Source: Burkholderia sp. BCC1644 (GTDB lineage: Bacteria; Pseudomonadota; Gammaproteobacteria; Burkholderiales; Burkholderiaceae). From it: a stretch of DNA of 54,720 nucleotides. Below are positions 33,812-42,470 of this stretch, one piece after another. The position numbers and the translations under genes are program-made. The notes beneath the pieces are model-generated. The model was given only the letters and a program-made list of their open reading frames with translations. It was not told the origin of the DNA and did not search any database. The stretch lies in the NCBI RefSeq assembly GCF_902833225.1, contig NZ_CADFEI010000034.1:1-54720 (forward strand), read 5' to 3'. Numbering within the stretch: the first letter of the stretch is position 1; each line of letters opens with the position of its first letter.

Positions 33812-35104
33812 ATGCAATCTGCCGTCGTCGGCGCCGTGCGCGCAGCCGCCAGCCGCTACCGCTGGACCGTGTGTGCGCTGCTGTTTTTCGCGACCGTGAT
33901 CAACTACATGGACCGGCAGATCCTCGGCCTGCTCGCGCCGATGCTTCAGCACGACATCGGCTGGAGCCAGGTGCAGTACGGCCGCATCGTGATGGCGTTT
34001 TCCGCGTTCTATGCGCTCGGCCTGCTGGGCTTCGGGCGGATCGTCGACTGGCTCGGCACGCGCGTGTCGTACGCGGTGGCGATGCTGGTGTGGAGCATCG
34101 CCGCGATGCTGCATGCGGCGGTCGGCTCGGTGACGGGCTTCGCGTTCGTGCGCGCGCTGCTCGGGATCGGCGAGGGCGGCAACTTCCCGGCCGCGATCAA
34201 GACGACGGCCGAATGGTTCCCGCGCCGCGAACGCGCGCTGGCCACCGGCATCTTCAACTCGGGCGCGAACATCGGCGCGGTGTTCGCCCCGGCGATCATC
34301 CCGGCGATCGCGGTGGCCTACGGCTGGCGCGCGGCGTTCGTGATCATCGGCGCGATCGGCATCGTGTGGCTCGTGGTGTGGCTCGTGCTCTATCGCCAGG
34401 CCGACACGCGTGCGCTCGCCGCGGAGTACGACGAGCCGCGCGACGAAGCCGAAGCGCTCGATGCCGCGAATGCGAACGCCGGTGCGCCGCGCTGGGGCGA
34501 GCTGATCCGCAAGCGCGAAACGTGGGCGTTCCTGATCGGCAAGTTCCTGACCGATCCGGTGTGGTGGTTCTACCTGTTCTGGCTGCCGAAGTGGCTCAAC
34601 GAGTCGCGCGGGATGGACATGCAGCACATCGGCCTGCCGCTCGTCTGCATCTACGCGCTGACGACGGTCGGCAGCATCGGTGGCGGCTGGCTGTCGTCGG
34701 TGCTGCTGCGCGCGGGCTGGAGCGTGAACGGCGCGCGCAAGACGGCGATGCTGATCTGCGCATGCTGCGTGCTGCCGATCGCGTTCGTGTCGCAGGTGCA
34801 GAGCCTGTGGCCCGCGGTGCTGATCGTCGGCCTCGCCGCCGCCGCGCACCAGGGCTGGTCGGCGAACCTGTTCACGACGGCGTCCGACTTGTTCCCGCGC
34901 CGTGCGGTCGCGTCGGTGGTCGGCATCGGCGGGATGGCCGGCTCGATCGGCGGCGTGCTGTTCTCGGAAGTGATCGGCCAGGTGCTGCAGCGCACGGGCC
35001 ACTACTGGGTGCTGTTCGCGATCGGCGCGTCGGCGTACCTGATCGCGCTGGCCGTGATGCACGTGCTCACGCCGAAGATGAAGCCCGCGAAACTCGACGC
35101 CTGA
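33812..35104 (+). CDS. MFS transporter, ExuT-like (hexuronate)
   Basis: A 430-residue major facilitator of the anion:cation symporter group, with NYMDRQILGLLAPMLQHDIGW in the first helix region and GIGEGGNFPAAIKTTAEWFPRRERALATGIFN, typical of ExuT/GarP/GudP-like sugar-acid transporters. Substrate (glucuronate/galacturonate) is inferred from the shared operator with the uronate dehydrogenase and the LacI gene between them. Start ATG 33812 has GGAGA upstream. A strong terminator follows. Confidence 0.85.
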   Translation: MQSAVVGAVRAAASRYRWTVCALLFFATVINYMDRQILGLLAPMLQHDIGWSQVQYGRIVMAFSAFYALGLLGFGRIVDWLGTRVSYAVAMLVWSIAAMLHAAVGSVTGFAFVRALLGIGEGGNFPAAIKTTAEWFPRRERALATGIFNSGANIGAVFAPAIIPAIAVAYGWRAAFVIIGAIGIVWLVVWLVLYRQADTRALAAEYDEPRDEAEALDAANANAGAPRWGELIRKRETWAFLIGKFLTDPVWWFYLFWLPKWLNESRGMDMQHIGLPLVCIYALTTVGSIGGGWLSSVLLRAGWSVNGARKTAMLICACCVLPIAFVSQVQSLWPAVLIVGLAAAAHQGWSANLFTTASDLFPRRAVASVVGIGGMAGSIGGVLFSEVIGQVLQRTGHYWVLFAIGASAYLIALAVMHVLTPKMKPAKLDA

Positions 35105-35121
35105 TTGCGTCCCCGCAAACG

Positions 35122-35155
35122 AACGCGCCGCCCGAGGGCGGCGCGTTTTCTTTTG
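35122..35155 (+). terminator. Rho-independent terminator after the uronate transporter
   Basis: AACGCGCCGCCC-GAG-GGGCGGCGCGTT (35122-35148), a perfect 12-bp stem followed by TTCTTTT. Confidence 0.85.
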
Positions 35156-35176
35156 GCGCTCGGGAAGGGCGTGTGG

Positions 35177-36169
35177 TCAGCCGGCCGATGCCGTCGACGC
35201 GCGCATGATCAAGCGCGGCTCGAACGTCGAATAACTCGCATCGGTGCGTCCCGCGAGCGCGTCGATCAGCTTCTGCATCGCAAGCTCGCCCATGTTCTCG
35301 CTCTGGATGTCGACGGTCGTCAGCGCGGGCGCCGCGTATGCGCCGTACGGCACGTTGTCGATGCCCGCGACCGACACGTCCTGCGGCAGCCGGAAGCCGA
35401 GCGACGCGGCTTCCTTCATGAAGCCGAGCGCGATCAGGTCGTTGTAGCAGATCACGGCCTGCGGGCGCTGCGGCCCGAGCATCACGCGCGAGCATGCGCG
35501 TTCGCCCGCTTCGGCGGTCGGCGCATGCGCGTCGTGCACGTCGAGCGTGAGCCCCGCTTCGGCGAGGCAGTCGCGCGCGCCCTGGATCCGCTCGTCGTTC
35601 ACGCGCGCGGTGCCGAAGCCGAGATAAGCGATGCGCGTATGGCCGAGATTGAGCAGGTGACGCGCGAGCATGTAGGTCGACAGCCGGTTGTCGATGCCGA
35701 CGCTCGGAATCGGCAGGCCGGGGCTGCGACGCAGCAGCACGAGCGGCTTGTTGAGATCGAGCATCCAGCCGGCTTCGTCGTCGGGCATCCGCGTGCTGAC
35801 GATCAGCCCGTCGACGCGCTGCGCGAGCGCTTCGATCAGCGAGCGTTCGCGTGCCTGGCTCTCTTCCGTATCGACGAGCAGCAGCGTGTAGTCGTGCTGC
35901 AGCGCGACGCGGTTCGCGCCTTTCACCACGTTCGTGAAGTGCGGGTTGCTGATGTCGAGGATCACGAGGCCGATCGTGCGCGTGCGGCCGGTGATCATCG
36001 AGCGCGCGAGCGGGTTCGAACGGTAGCCGAGCCGGTCGATGGCCTCCTTGAGCCGCGCCTCGACGGTCGGCGAGAAGCGCTGCGTGCCGTTCACGTACTT
36101 CGATACCGTCGCGACCGACACGCCGGCTTCCGCGGCCACGTCGCGGATCGTCGGGGAAACTTTTTTCAT
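35177..36169 (-). CDS. LacI-family transcriptional regulator (uronate regulon)
   Basis: A 330-residue LacI/GalR repressor: helix-turn-helix at residues about 7-28 (TIRDVAAEAGVSVATVSKYVNG), hinge, and periplasmic-binding-protein-like effector domain. Start ATG 36169 matches the usual family N terminus; upstream residues in frame are not conserved in character. It is divergent from the uronate dehydrogenase and convergent with the transporter. Palindromes centred on AACGTT upstream of both neighbours are its likely operators, and a related half-site (TAACGTTTTCG) sits just upstream of its own start. Confidence 0.92.
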   Translation of the reverse strand: MKKVSPTIRDVAAEAGVSVATVSKYVNGTQRFSPTVEARLKEAIDRLGYRSNPLARSMITGRTRTIGLVILDISNPHFTNVVKGANRVALQHDYTLLLVDTEESQARERSLIEALAQRVDGLIVSTRMPDDEAGWMLDLNKPLVLLRRSPGLPIPSVGIDNRLSTYMLARHLLNLGHTRIAYLGFGTARVNDERIQGARDCLAEAGLTLDVHDAHAPTAEAGERACSRVMLGPQRPQAVICYNDLIALGFMKEAASLGFRLPQDVSVAGIDNVPYGAYAAPALTTVDIQSENMGELAMQKLIDALAGRTDASYSTFEPRLIMRASTASAG

Positions 36170-36310
36170 CGGCAGGGTAACGTTTTCGTTCGATAACGCC
36201 GGATTGTGGCAGAAAAAGCCGGGCCGCGGCCACCGGTCGATATCGGGAAAGTGCGGATGGCTGCGAACAGGTTCGACCATTGACGTTCGACCGCGCCACC
36301 GCGTATAGTT

Positions 36311-36324
36311 GGAAAACGTTTTCC
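36311..36324. promoter_or_regulatory. LacI-family operator upstream of udh
   Basis: GGAAAACGTTTTCC, a perfect 14-bp palindrome 27 bases before the udh start, matching the one before the transporter. Confidence 0.7.
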
Positions 36325-36351
36325 GATTTTGGTCAGATTCAAGGAGATTCG

Positions 36352-37188
36352 ATGAACGCCTCATCCACCGCCGCGCGCAAACCGTTCGGGCGCCTGCTGC
36401 TGACGGGCGCGGCCGGCAACCTCGGCCGCCAGTTGCGCGGCGCGCTCGCCGACTGGGCCGACGTCGTGCGCGTCAGCGATATCGCGGCGCTGGACGACGC
36501 GGCCGCGCATGAAGAAATCCGCGTGGTCGACCTGGCCGATCGCCCGGCCGTGATGGCGCTCGTCGAAGGCGTGGACGCGATCGTCCACCTCGGCGGCATT
36601 TCGGTCGACGCGCCGTTCGACGATCTGGTCGGCGCGAACATCACCGGCACGTACAACCTGTACGAAGCCGCGCGCAAGCATGGCGTGAAGCGCGTCGTGT
36701 TCGCGAGCTCGAACCATGCGATCGGTTTCCATCCGGTCACGGAAGTGCTCGACGCCGATTCGCCGTTGCGCCCCGACAGCCTGTACGGCGTGACGAAGTG
36801 CTTTGGCGAATCGCTGTCGCGCTATTACTTCGACCGCTTCGGGATCGAGACGGTGTGCCTGCGGATCGGCTCGTCGTTCGAAGTGCCGAAGAATCCGCGC
36901 ATGCTCGTCACGTTCCTCAGCTATCGCGACTTCATCGAGCTCGTGCGTTGCTCGCTGCTGACGAACCGCGTCGGGCACGCGATCGTCTACGGCGCGTCGG
37001 ACAACCCGGTGAAGTGGTGGGACAACACGAAGGCCGGCTTCCTCGGCTTCCGCCCGCGCGACAGCTCCGAGCAGTTCGCCGAGTTGTTCCCGGTGACGGC
37101 GCCGACCGCCGAGTACGACGATCCCGCGCAGCGGTTCCAGGGCGGCGGCTTCGTCGTCGGCGAGCCGATGGAGCGGAAGGCGTCGTAA
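36352..37188 (+). CDS. udh: Uronate dehydrogenase (NAD-dependent epimerase/dehydratase family)
   Basis: A 278-residue short-chain dehydrogenase: NAD-binding GAAGNLGR at residues 19-26, IVHLGGISVDAPFDD, FASSNHAIGFHP, catalytic Y145-G-V-T-K149, and the WWDN segment seen in characterised uronate dehydrogenases. It oxidises glucuronate/galacturonate to the aldarolactone, the first step of oxidative uronate catabolism. AAGGAG lies upstream of the ATG. The later enzymes are not in the window. Confidence 0.9.
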   Translation: MNASSTAARKPFGRLLLTGAAGNLGRQLRGALADWADVVRVSDIAALDDAAAHEEIRVVDLADRPAVMALVEGVDAIVHLGGISVDAPFDDLVGANITGTYNLYEAARKHGVKRVVFASSNHAIGFHPVTEVLDADSPLRPDSLYGVTKCFGESLSRYYFDRFGIETVCLRIGSSFEVPKNPRMLVTFLSYRDFIELVRCSLLTNRVGHAIVYGASDNPVKWWDNTKAGFLGFRPRDSSEQFAELFPVTAPTAEYDDPAQRFQGGGFVVGEPMERKAS

Positions 37189-37216
37189 GCGTTGCCGGCC
37201 GCGCCGGCGTCGCGTT

Positions 37217-37537
37217 TCAGCGCAGGATGTCGGTGGCCTTGTGCCGTTCGTCGACGCCGTCGATCAGGATCAGCGGGCCGCTCGCGTGTCGTGCGCGCAG
37301 CGGCTGGATCTGCCGGTACGCATCCGATTCGTACCACGCGCGCGCCGTGTCGAGATCGGGAAACGCGATCGCGATCAGGTCGCCGCGCCACACGCCTTCG
37401 CGCACCTCCGGCCGCGCGCCGTGAATCACGAAATGGCCGTCATACGGCGCGAGCGTGCCGTCGATGCGTTCGAGGTATTCGACGATGTCGTCGCACAGGT
37501 CGACGTCGTGCAGGTGGGCGATGGCATAGGCGGTCAT
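37217..37537 (-). CDS. DUF1330 protein
   Basis: A 106-residue DUF1330 protein of the dimeric alpha/beta-barrel superfamily (MTAYAIAHLHDVDL start, YDGHFVIHGARPEVREG, IAFPDLDTARAWYESDAYRQIQPLR). GGAG lies six bases before ATG 37537. It is convergent with udh, with 28 bases between. Function of the family is unknown. Confidence 0.85.
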   Translation of the reverse strand: MTAYAIAHLHDVDLCDDIVEYLERIDGTLAPYDGHFVIHGARPEVREGVWRGDLIAIAFPDLDTARAWYESDAYRQIQPLRARHASGPLILIDGVDERHKATDILR

Positions 37538-37666
37538 GGCGGGCTCCGTGGCGTTGCGGTTCGTGAGTCGATGGAGCCATGATCGCGGCGTGGGCGGCGC
37601 GCGTCGATTACCTGCGACGTAAGCAAATCCCGACAGCCGCGCCGCATTGCTGCCGGGCCGCCGCCG

Positions 37667-38365
37667 TCAATGCTTGTTGCGGCACGCCGGATCGCTTTCG
37701 CGCCGCTCGCTCGATTCGCACCAGTAGCTCGGCCGCCACGCTTCGAACGAAACGGTCTTTGCCGCATTGGCGCGCGTGACGCGTACCGGGTCGGCCTTCA
37801 GCGCATCACCGTCCTGCTCGTAGTTGAATTGCCAGTTCCGGAACACTTCGCGATGGAACACCCACGTGCGGTGCGCGACGTCATAGCGAAACGTCACGCG
37901 GTCGCGCCAGTGGTTGTGGCCCGCGAATACGCCCTGCTCGACGGTGAACGTGCGAGGCTCGACCGTGAGCGCGTTCTCGGCGACGCCGTCGAGATACGGA
38001 TCGCCCATGCCGCCTTCGTCGGCTTTCATGATCACGGTGTCGTTGCGCGCGGCCAGCCGGTAGCGTCCGTTCGCGCTCTGCAGGAAGATCAGCAGCGGGC
38101 GCAGCGACGGCGTGCTGATCGAATCGCCGGGCTGATGTGCGACGACGACATAACCGTTGCGGGTGCCGTCGGTCAGGCGCCCCGACGCGGCATCCAGCGC
38201 TTCGTAGCCGGCGGGCAGCTGCGCGACGATGTCGTCCGGCAGGGCGGACGTGTCCGGGCAACGGATCGACGAATGCGTGTCGTCGCAGGTCGAGGCGAAG
38301 GCATTGCCGATGCCGAACGTCAACAGCGCGGCGACGAGAAATCCTCTGATACGGGGGATCGTCAT
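37667..38365 (-). CDS. Exported protein of unknown function
   Basis: A 232-residue protein with a signal peptide (MTIPRIRGFLVAALLTFGIGNAFA, cleavage after AFA) and cysteine pairs near each end of the mature part (STCDDTHSSIRCP and YWCESSERRESDPACRNKH), which suggests disulfides in the periplasm. The start ATG 38365 is chosen because it places the signal peptide at the N terminus. I do not recognise the family. It is not clearly in an operon with either neighbour. Confidence 0.75.
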   Translation of the reverse strand: MTIPRIRGFLVAALLTFGIGNAFASTCDDTHSSIRCPDTSALPDDIVAQLPAGYEALDAASGRLTDGTRNGYVVVAHQPGDSISTPSLRPLLIFLQSANGRYRLAARNDTVIMKADEGGMGDPYLDGVAENALTVEPRTFTVEQGVFAGHNHWRDRVTFRYDVAHRTWVFHREVFRNWQFNYEQDGDALKADPVRVTRANAAKTVSFEAWRPSYWCESSERRESDPACRNKH

Positions 38366-38465
38366 GCGGATAAGGTCTTGAGGGTGCGCGGCGGAAGCCG
38401 ACGCGCTTGCATCGGCTCGTGTCGCCACGGCTCGGGTTGATCGATGGGGGACGCAGTGCAATCCG

Positions 38466-38924
38466 TCACGCGCGCTTGCGCGCCGGCCGTACGACGGGCG
38501 CGGGTTCGAGCGGCTGGCTGGCCTGCTCGCAGAGGCGGTCGAGCATCCGTTGCGCGGCGCCCGCGCAATCCTCGCCTGCGGGCTTGTTCTCGATCTCGTC
38601 GATCAGCGTCTCCAGTTGCTGCCGGTTCTGCACGAGCCGCTGTTCGAGCAGCGCGATCTCGTCGACCTTGTGCCGCAGCGCGACCAGCAGTTCGTCGCGC
38701 GGCCACGCGCCGAGATCGGGCGGCAGCACCGCGCGGATTTCGTCGAGCGCGAAGCCCGCGCGCTGTGCGCGGTCGATGATCGCGAGCCGCGTCAACGCTT
38801 CCGACCCGTATTCCCGATAGCCGTTTGCCTGACGGCGGGCCGGTTCGAGCAGGCCGCTCGCTTCGTAAAAACGGATGCGCGACGCCGCGAGGCCGCTCGC
38901 CTTCGCCAGTTCGCCGATTTTCAT
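38466..38924 (-). CDS. MerR-family transcriptional regulator
   Basis: A 152-residue MerR protein: helix-turn-helix KIGELAKASGLAASRIRFYEASGLL, a winged segment, and a long dimerisation coiled coil (residues about 85-120). Only one cysteine lies toward the C terminus, so metal sensing is unlikely. ATG 38924 is preceded by GGAG. It is divergent from the Old Yellow Enzyme gene, and the MerR-type operator lies between them. Confidence 0.92.
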   Translation of the reverse strand: MKIGELAKASGLAASRIRFYEASGLLEPARRQANGYREYGSEALTRLAIIDRAQRAGFALDEIRAVLPPDLGAWPRDELLVALRHKVDEIALLEQRLVQNRQQLETLIDEIENKPAGEDCAGAAQRMLDRLCEQASQPLEPAPVVRPARKRA

Positions 38925-38942
38925 GGTGTGCTCCAAAAGGGC

Positions 38943-38973
38943 TTGACCTTAAAGTTGACTTTAAAGTTATCGT
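38943..38973 (+). promoter_or_regulatory. MerR-type promoter/operator for the flavin oxidoreductase
   Basis: TTGACC (-35) and TATCGT (-10) are separated by 19 bases, the over-long spacer typical of MerR-activated promoters. The spacer region carries the inverted repeat ACCTTAAAG-TTGA-CTTTAAAGT (38946-38967). Confidence 0.75.
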
Positions 38974-39001
38974 TGGGCATCGTCAATCGAGGATGTCCAC
39001 C

Positions 39002-40246
39002 ATGAATCTGTTTACGCCGCTGACACTGCCCAACGGGGCGGTGATTCCGAACCGTCTGGCCAAGGCCGCGATGGAAGAGAACATGGCCGATGCGGACCAC
39101 GCACCGTCCGACGCATTGCTGCGCCTGTACCAGGCGTGGGCCGACGGCCAGGCCGGCCTGATCCTGACTGGCAACGTGATGGTGGACGGCCGCGCGATGA
39201 CGGGGCCGAACGGCGTCGTGCTCGAGAGCGACGCGCATCTCGACCGCTTCCGCCGCTGGGCGCAGATCGCGCGCTCGGGCGGCGCGCACGTGTGGATGCA
39301 GATCAATCATCCGGGGCGCCAGATGCAGGCCGCGCTCGGCCAGACGACGCTCGCGCCGTCGGCCGTGCCGCTCGCGCTCGGCGCGCTGTCGAAGCAGTTC
39401 CCGGTGCCGAAGGAGATGACGGAAGCCGATATCCGCGACGTGCAGCAGCGCTTCGTGCGCGCCGCGCAGCTCGCGGAGCGAAGCGGCTTCACCGGCGTGC
39501 AGGTTCACGCGGCGCACGGCTATCTGCTGAGCCAGTTCCTGTCGCCGCTGACGAACCGTCGGCAGGACCAGTGGGGCGGCAGCATCGAGAATCGCGCGCG
39601 CCTGCTGCTCGATATCGTGAAGTCCGTGCGCGCGACGGTGTCACCGGAGTTCGTCGTTGCAGTGAAGCTGAACTCGGCCGATTTCCAGCGCGGCGGCTTC
39701 AGCGCGGACGACGCGAAGCGCGTGGTCGAACTGCTGAATCCGTTCAACGTCGATCTCGTCGAGCTGTCGGGTGGCAGCTATGAAGTGCCGGCGATGCAGG
39801 GCGAGGCGCGTGACGGGCGCACGTTGGCCCGTGAAGCGTATTTCCTCGAATTCGCGCGCGACATCACGGCCGTCGCGAAGATGCCGCTGATGGTCACGGG
39901 CGGGATCCGGCGCCGTGCGGTTGCCGAGCAGGTGGTGAACAGCGGCGTGGCGATGGTCGGCATCGCGACCGCGCTGTCGATCGATCCGAACCTGCCGCGC
40001 GACTGGCGCGCGGGCAAGGACAGCGCGCCGGTGCTGCAGCCGATCCGCTGGAAGAACAAGGCGCTGGGCGCGCTGGCCAACATGGCCGTCGTCAAGTTCC
40101 AGCTCACACGGCTCAGCGAGGGGCGGCGCACGCACCCGCAGGTGTCGCCGCTGCGCGCACTGGTGCGGCAGCAACTGGCCGCGCAGTGCCAGACGCGGCG
40201 CTACCGGAAGTGGATGGCGGGGCGTGCGGCGGGCACGCGTGCGTAA
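39002..40246 (+). CDS. NADH:flavin oxidoreductase, Old Yellow Enzyme family
   Basis: A 414-residue FMN enzyme of the OYE/2,4-dienoyl-CoA reductase-like TIM-barrel group. Motifs include LPNGAVIPNRLAKAAMEE at the start, WMQINHPGRQ, VQVHAAHGYLLSQFLSP, RRQDQWGGSIENRARLL, and the FMN phosphate loop near VMVTGGIR. Such enzymes reduce activated alkenes, nitro compounds or quinones. ATG 39002 is preferred over an in-frame ATG at 38993 because GAGG is correctly spaced only for it. Control by the divergent MerR gene is well supported by the operator. Confidence 0.9.
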   Translation: MNLFTPLTLPNGAVIPNRLAKAAMEENMADADHAPSDALLRLYQAWADGQAGLILTGNVMVDGRAMTGPNGVVLESDAHLDRFRRWAQIARSGGAHVWMQINHPGRQMQAALGQTTLAPSAVPLALGALSKQFPVPKEMTEADIRDVQQRFVRAAQLAERSGFTGVQVHAAHGYLLSQFLSPLTNRRQDQWGGSIENRARLLLDIVKSVRATVSPEFVVAVKLNSADFQRGGFSADDAKRVVELLNPFNVDLVELSGGSYEVPAMQGEARDGRTLAREAYFLEFARDITAVAKMPLMVTGGIRRRAVAEQVVNSGVAMVGIATALSIDPNLPRDWRAGKDSAPVLQPIRWKNKALGALANMAVVKFQLTRLSEGRRTHPQVSPLRALVRQQLAAQCQTRRYRKWMAGRAAGTRA

Positions 40247-40263
40247 TGTGCGCGTGCGTGCCT

Positions 40264-40302
40264 GCGGCGGCGCGGCCGGAGACTGACCGGCCGCGCCGCC
40301 GC
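40264..40302. terminator. Bidirectional strong hairpin between convergent genes
   Basis: A perfect 16-bp GC stem (40264-40279 with 40287-40302) and a 7-base loop, between the flavin oxidoreductase and TonB receptor genes, which converge here. Confidence 0.75.
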
Positions 40303-40312
40303 GCAAGTACCG

Positions 40313-42430
40313 TCAGAACCGGTAGTTCGCCAGCACCTCGAAGCGCCGGTCGTTGCCGAGCAGGTACTGCGTCTCGTTGTAGTACGCGGACTGCACGTAG
40401 CGGCGGTTGAACACGTTGTACGCACGCGCGGTGAGCGTCGTGTCCTTGCGCGGCTTCCACGCGAGACCGAGGTCGACGGTCGTGTACGACGGCATCACGA
40501 GCTGGTTCGCGGTATCGGCGAAGCGCTTGCCGACGTACTTGACGCCCGCGATGCCCGTCCAGTCCGGCGCGAAGCGCCAGCTCACCCACAGGTTCGCGAG
40601 CCGCTGCGGCACCGATACCGGCACGTTGCCCGCGCGCGACACCGTGGTGCCGCCGGACGACTGCTGGAAATCGTCGTATTTCGCGCGCAGGATCGACACG
40701 TTCGCGTCGACCCGCCAGTCCTTCGCGATCTCCGCGCCGACCGTCGCCTCGAGCCCGCGCGACGACTGCTGGCCGACCTGGATCGACTGGTTCGGGTTCA
40801 CCGGATCGGCCGTCAACAGGTTGCTCTTCACGATCCGGTACGCGGCGAGCGTCCATTCCGCCTTGCCGTCGAGGAACGACTGCTTCACGCCGATCTCGAT
40901 CTGCCTGCCGGTCGCGAGCGTGAAGTTCGCCTTCGACGCATTCAGCGACAGCAGCGAGCTGACCGGATCGGCCGACACCGAGTACTGGCCATACACGGCG
41001 AGACCGGGCCGCACGTCGTACACGGTGCCGATGCGCCAGCCCGTATTCGCGAATACCTTCGTGAATGCGCCGCCGTTGACGAGATCGTCACGGTTCACGC
41101 TTGCGTGGTCGTAGCGCAGCCCGCCGATCACCGACCAGCGCGACGTGATTTCGAGCCGGTTCTCCGCGAACAGCGCGTACTGGTTCGACTGGCTGCGGTA
41201 CTTCGGATAGGTGCCGGCCGTGTTGATGAAACTGCCCGGGTCGAAGTTGAACGGATCGACCGTCGACGTGCCCGAATACGGCGAGTTGTTGTCGTGCTGG
41301 AACGTCGTGTGGTTGAACTCGAAGCCGGTCGAGAACGTGTTGCGCATGCCGAGCAGCGCGCGGCTCACGGTGGCCGTCGTCACGTTGCCGTACTGTTCCT
41401 GGTCGTGGAAGATTTCCGTGTAGCTGCTGCGCCGGACCTGCGCGCTCGACGGCAGGTACGTGTAGTACTCGGCGTCCTTCCAGTGACGGTTGCTCTTCAT
41501 CCGGTACAGCGTGGTCGTCACGTTCAGGCTGTCGCTCGGCTGCCAGTTCGCCGATACGGTGGCCCAGCTGTCGCGGAACGCGATGTCGCTGTCGCCGACG
41601 TTGTAGTTCTTCTTGTCGAGCGCGCGATCGCGCGCGCCGTTCACGAGCGGCACGCCGAAATACTGCATCGGGTGCATGAAGCCCTGCGCATACGACGCCG
41701 TCACGTACAGGTCGGGCGTGACATCGTAGCGCAGCGCGCCGGAGACCGACAGGTTGCGCGAATCGCCGCGGTCGACCCAGTTCGACGAGCGGTTGCCGCT
41801 GATGTCGAAGCGGTACGACAGCTTGTCGTTGATCGCGCCGCCGCTGCCGAACGCGGCGCGCGCCGTGCCCTCGGTGCCGCCGCCGACCTGCAGCTCGTTG
41901 CGGATCGGCGTGCGCGTCGGCTTCTTCGGCACGATGTTGACGACGCCGCCGATCGCACCTTCGCCGTAGATCACCGAAGCCGGGCCGCGCAGCACGTCGA
42001 TATGGTCGACCGACCACGTGTCGAACGGGAACGTGACACCGATCGCGCCGTACGGGCGCACGCCGTCATAGAGCTGCGTGACCGACGACGCACCGACGAA
42101 GCCGCGCGCGGCGAGCTCCGAGTTGCCGTTGCCGGGGTGCGGCGACGCGCTGATGCCGGCGGCGCGGCTCACTGCGTCGATGATCGAACTGTCGCCGCGC
42201 GTATCGAGCGTCTTGCGATCGATCTGCTCGACGCTCGCGGGCGTTTCGAGCGACGACAGCCCGAGATGGCTGCCGGTGTCGAGGGGTTGCGTGAGCGCGG
42301 GCGCTTTCTGCGCGTCGACGCGGATCGGGGCGAGCGTGGCGCCCGTGCGGTCGATACCGCTTTCCTGTGCCTGCCCGGCGGGTGAGAAGGCCGCGAGAAC
42401 GGCGGCGGGCAGCATCAATCTGAACTTCAT
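40313..42430 (-). CDS. TonB-dependent outer-membrane receptor (iron/siderophore type)
   Basis: A 705-residue receptor. It has a signal peptide (cleavage after GQA near residue 21), a plug domain (residues about 50-160, with SVDHIDVLRGPASVIYGEGAIGGVVNIVPKKP), a 22-strand barrel, and a terminal aromatic residue (LANYRF). ATG 42430 follows AAGGA. The gene lies 40 bases after the PepSY protein gene and is probably co-transcribed with it. The ligand is not evident; partners suggest iron acquisition with reduction at the inner membrane, though a metal other than iron is possible. Confidence 0.92.
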   Translation of the reverse strand: MKFRLMLPAAVLAAFSPAGQAQESGIDRTGATLAPIRVDAQKAPALTQPLDTGSHLGLSSLETPASVEQIDRKTLDTRGDSSIIDAVSRAAGISASPHPGNGNSELAARGFVGASSVTQLYDGVRPYGAIGVTFPFDTWSVDHIDVLRGPASVIYGEGAIGGVVNIVPKKPTRTPIRNELQVGGGTEGTARAAFGSGGAINDKLSYRFDISGNRSSNWVDRGDSRNLSVSGALRYDVTPDLYVTASYAQGFMHPMQYFGVPLVNGARDRALDKKNYNVGDSDIAFRDSWATVSANWQPSDSLNVTTTLYRMKSNRHWKDAEYYTYLPSSAQVRRSSYTEIFHDQEQYGNVTTATVSRALLGMRNTFSTGFEFNHTTFQHDNNSPYSGTSTVDPFNFDPGSFINTAGTYPKYRSQSNQYALFAENRLEITSRWSVIGGLRYDHASVNRDDLVNGGAFTKVFANTGWRIGTVYDVRPGLAVYGQYSVSADPVSSLLSLNASKANFTLATGRQIEIGVKQSFLDGKAEWTLAAYRIVKSNLLTADPVNPNQSIQVGQQSSRGLEATVGAEIAKDWRVDANVSILRAKYDDFQQSSGGTTVSRAGNVPVSVPQRLANLWVSWRFAPDWTGIAGVKYVGKRFADTANQLVMPSYTTVDLGLAWKPRKDTTLTARAYNVFNRRYVQSAYYNETQYLLGNDRRFEVLANYRF

Positions 42431-42470
42431 TGTTTCGGTTTCCTTCGAATGGGGGAAGCGCTTGCGTCGA

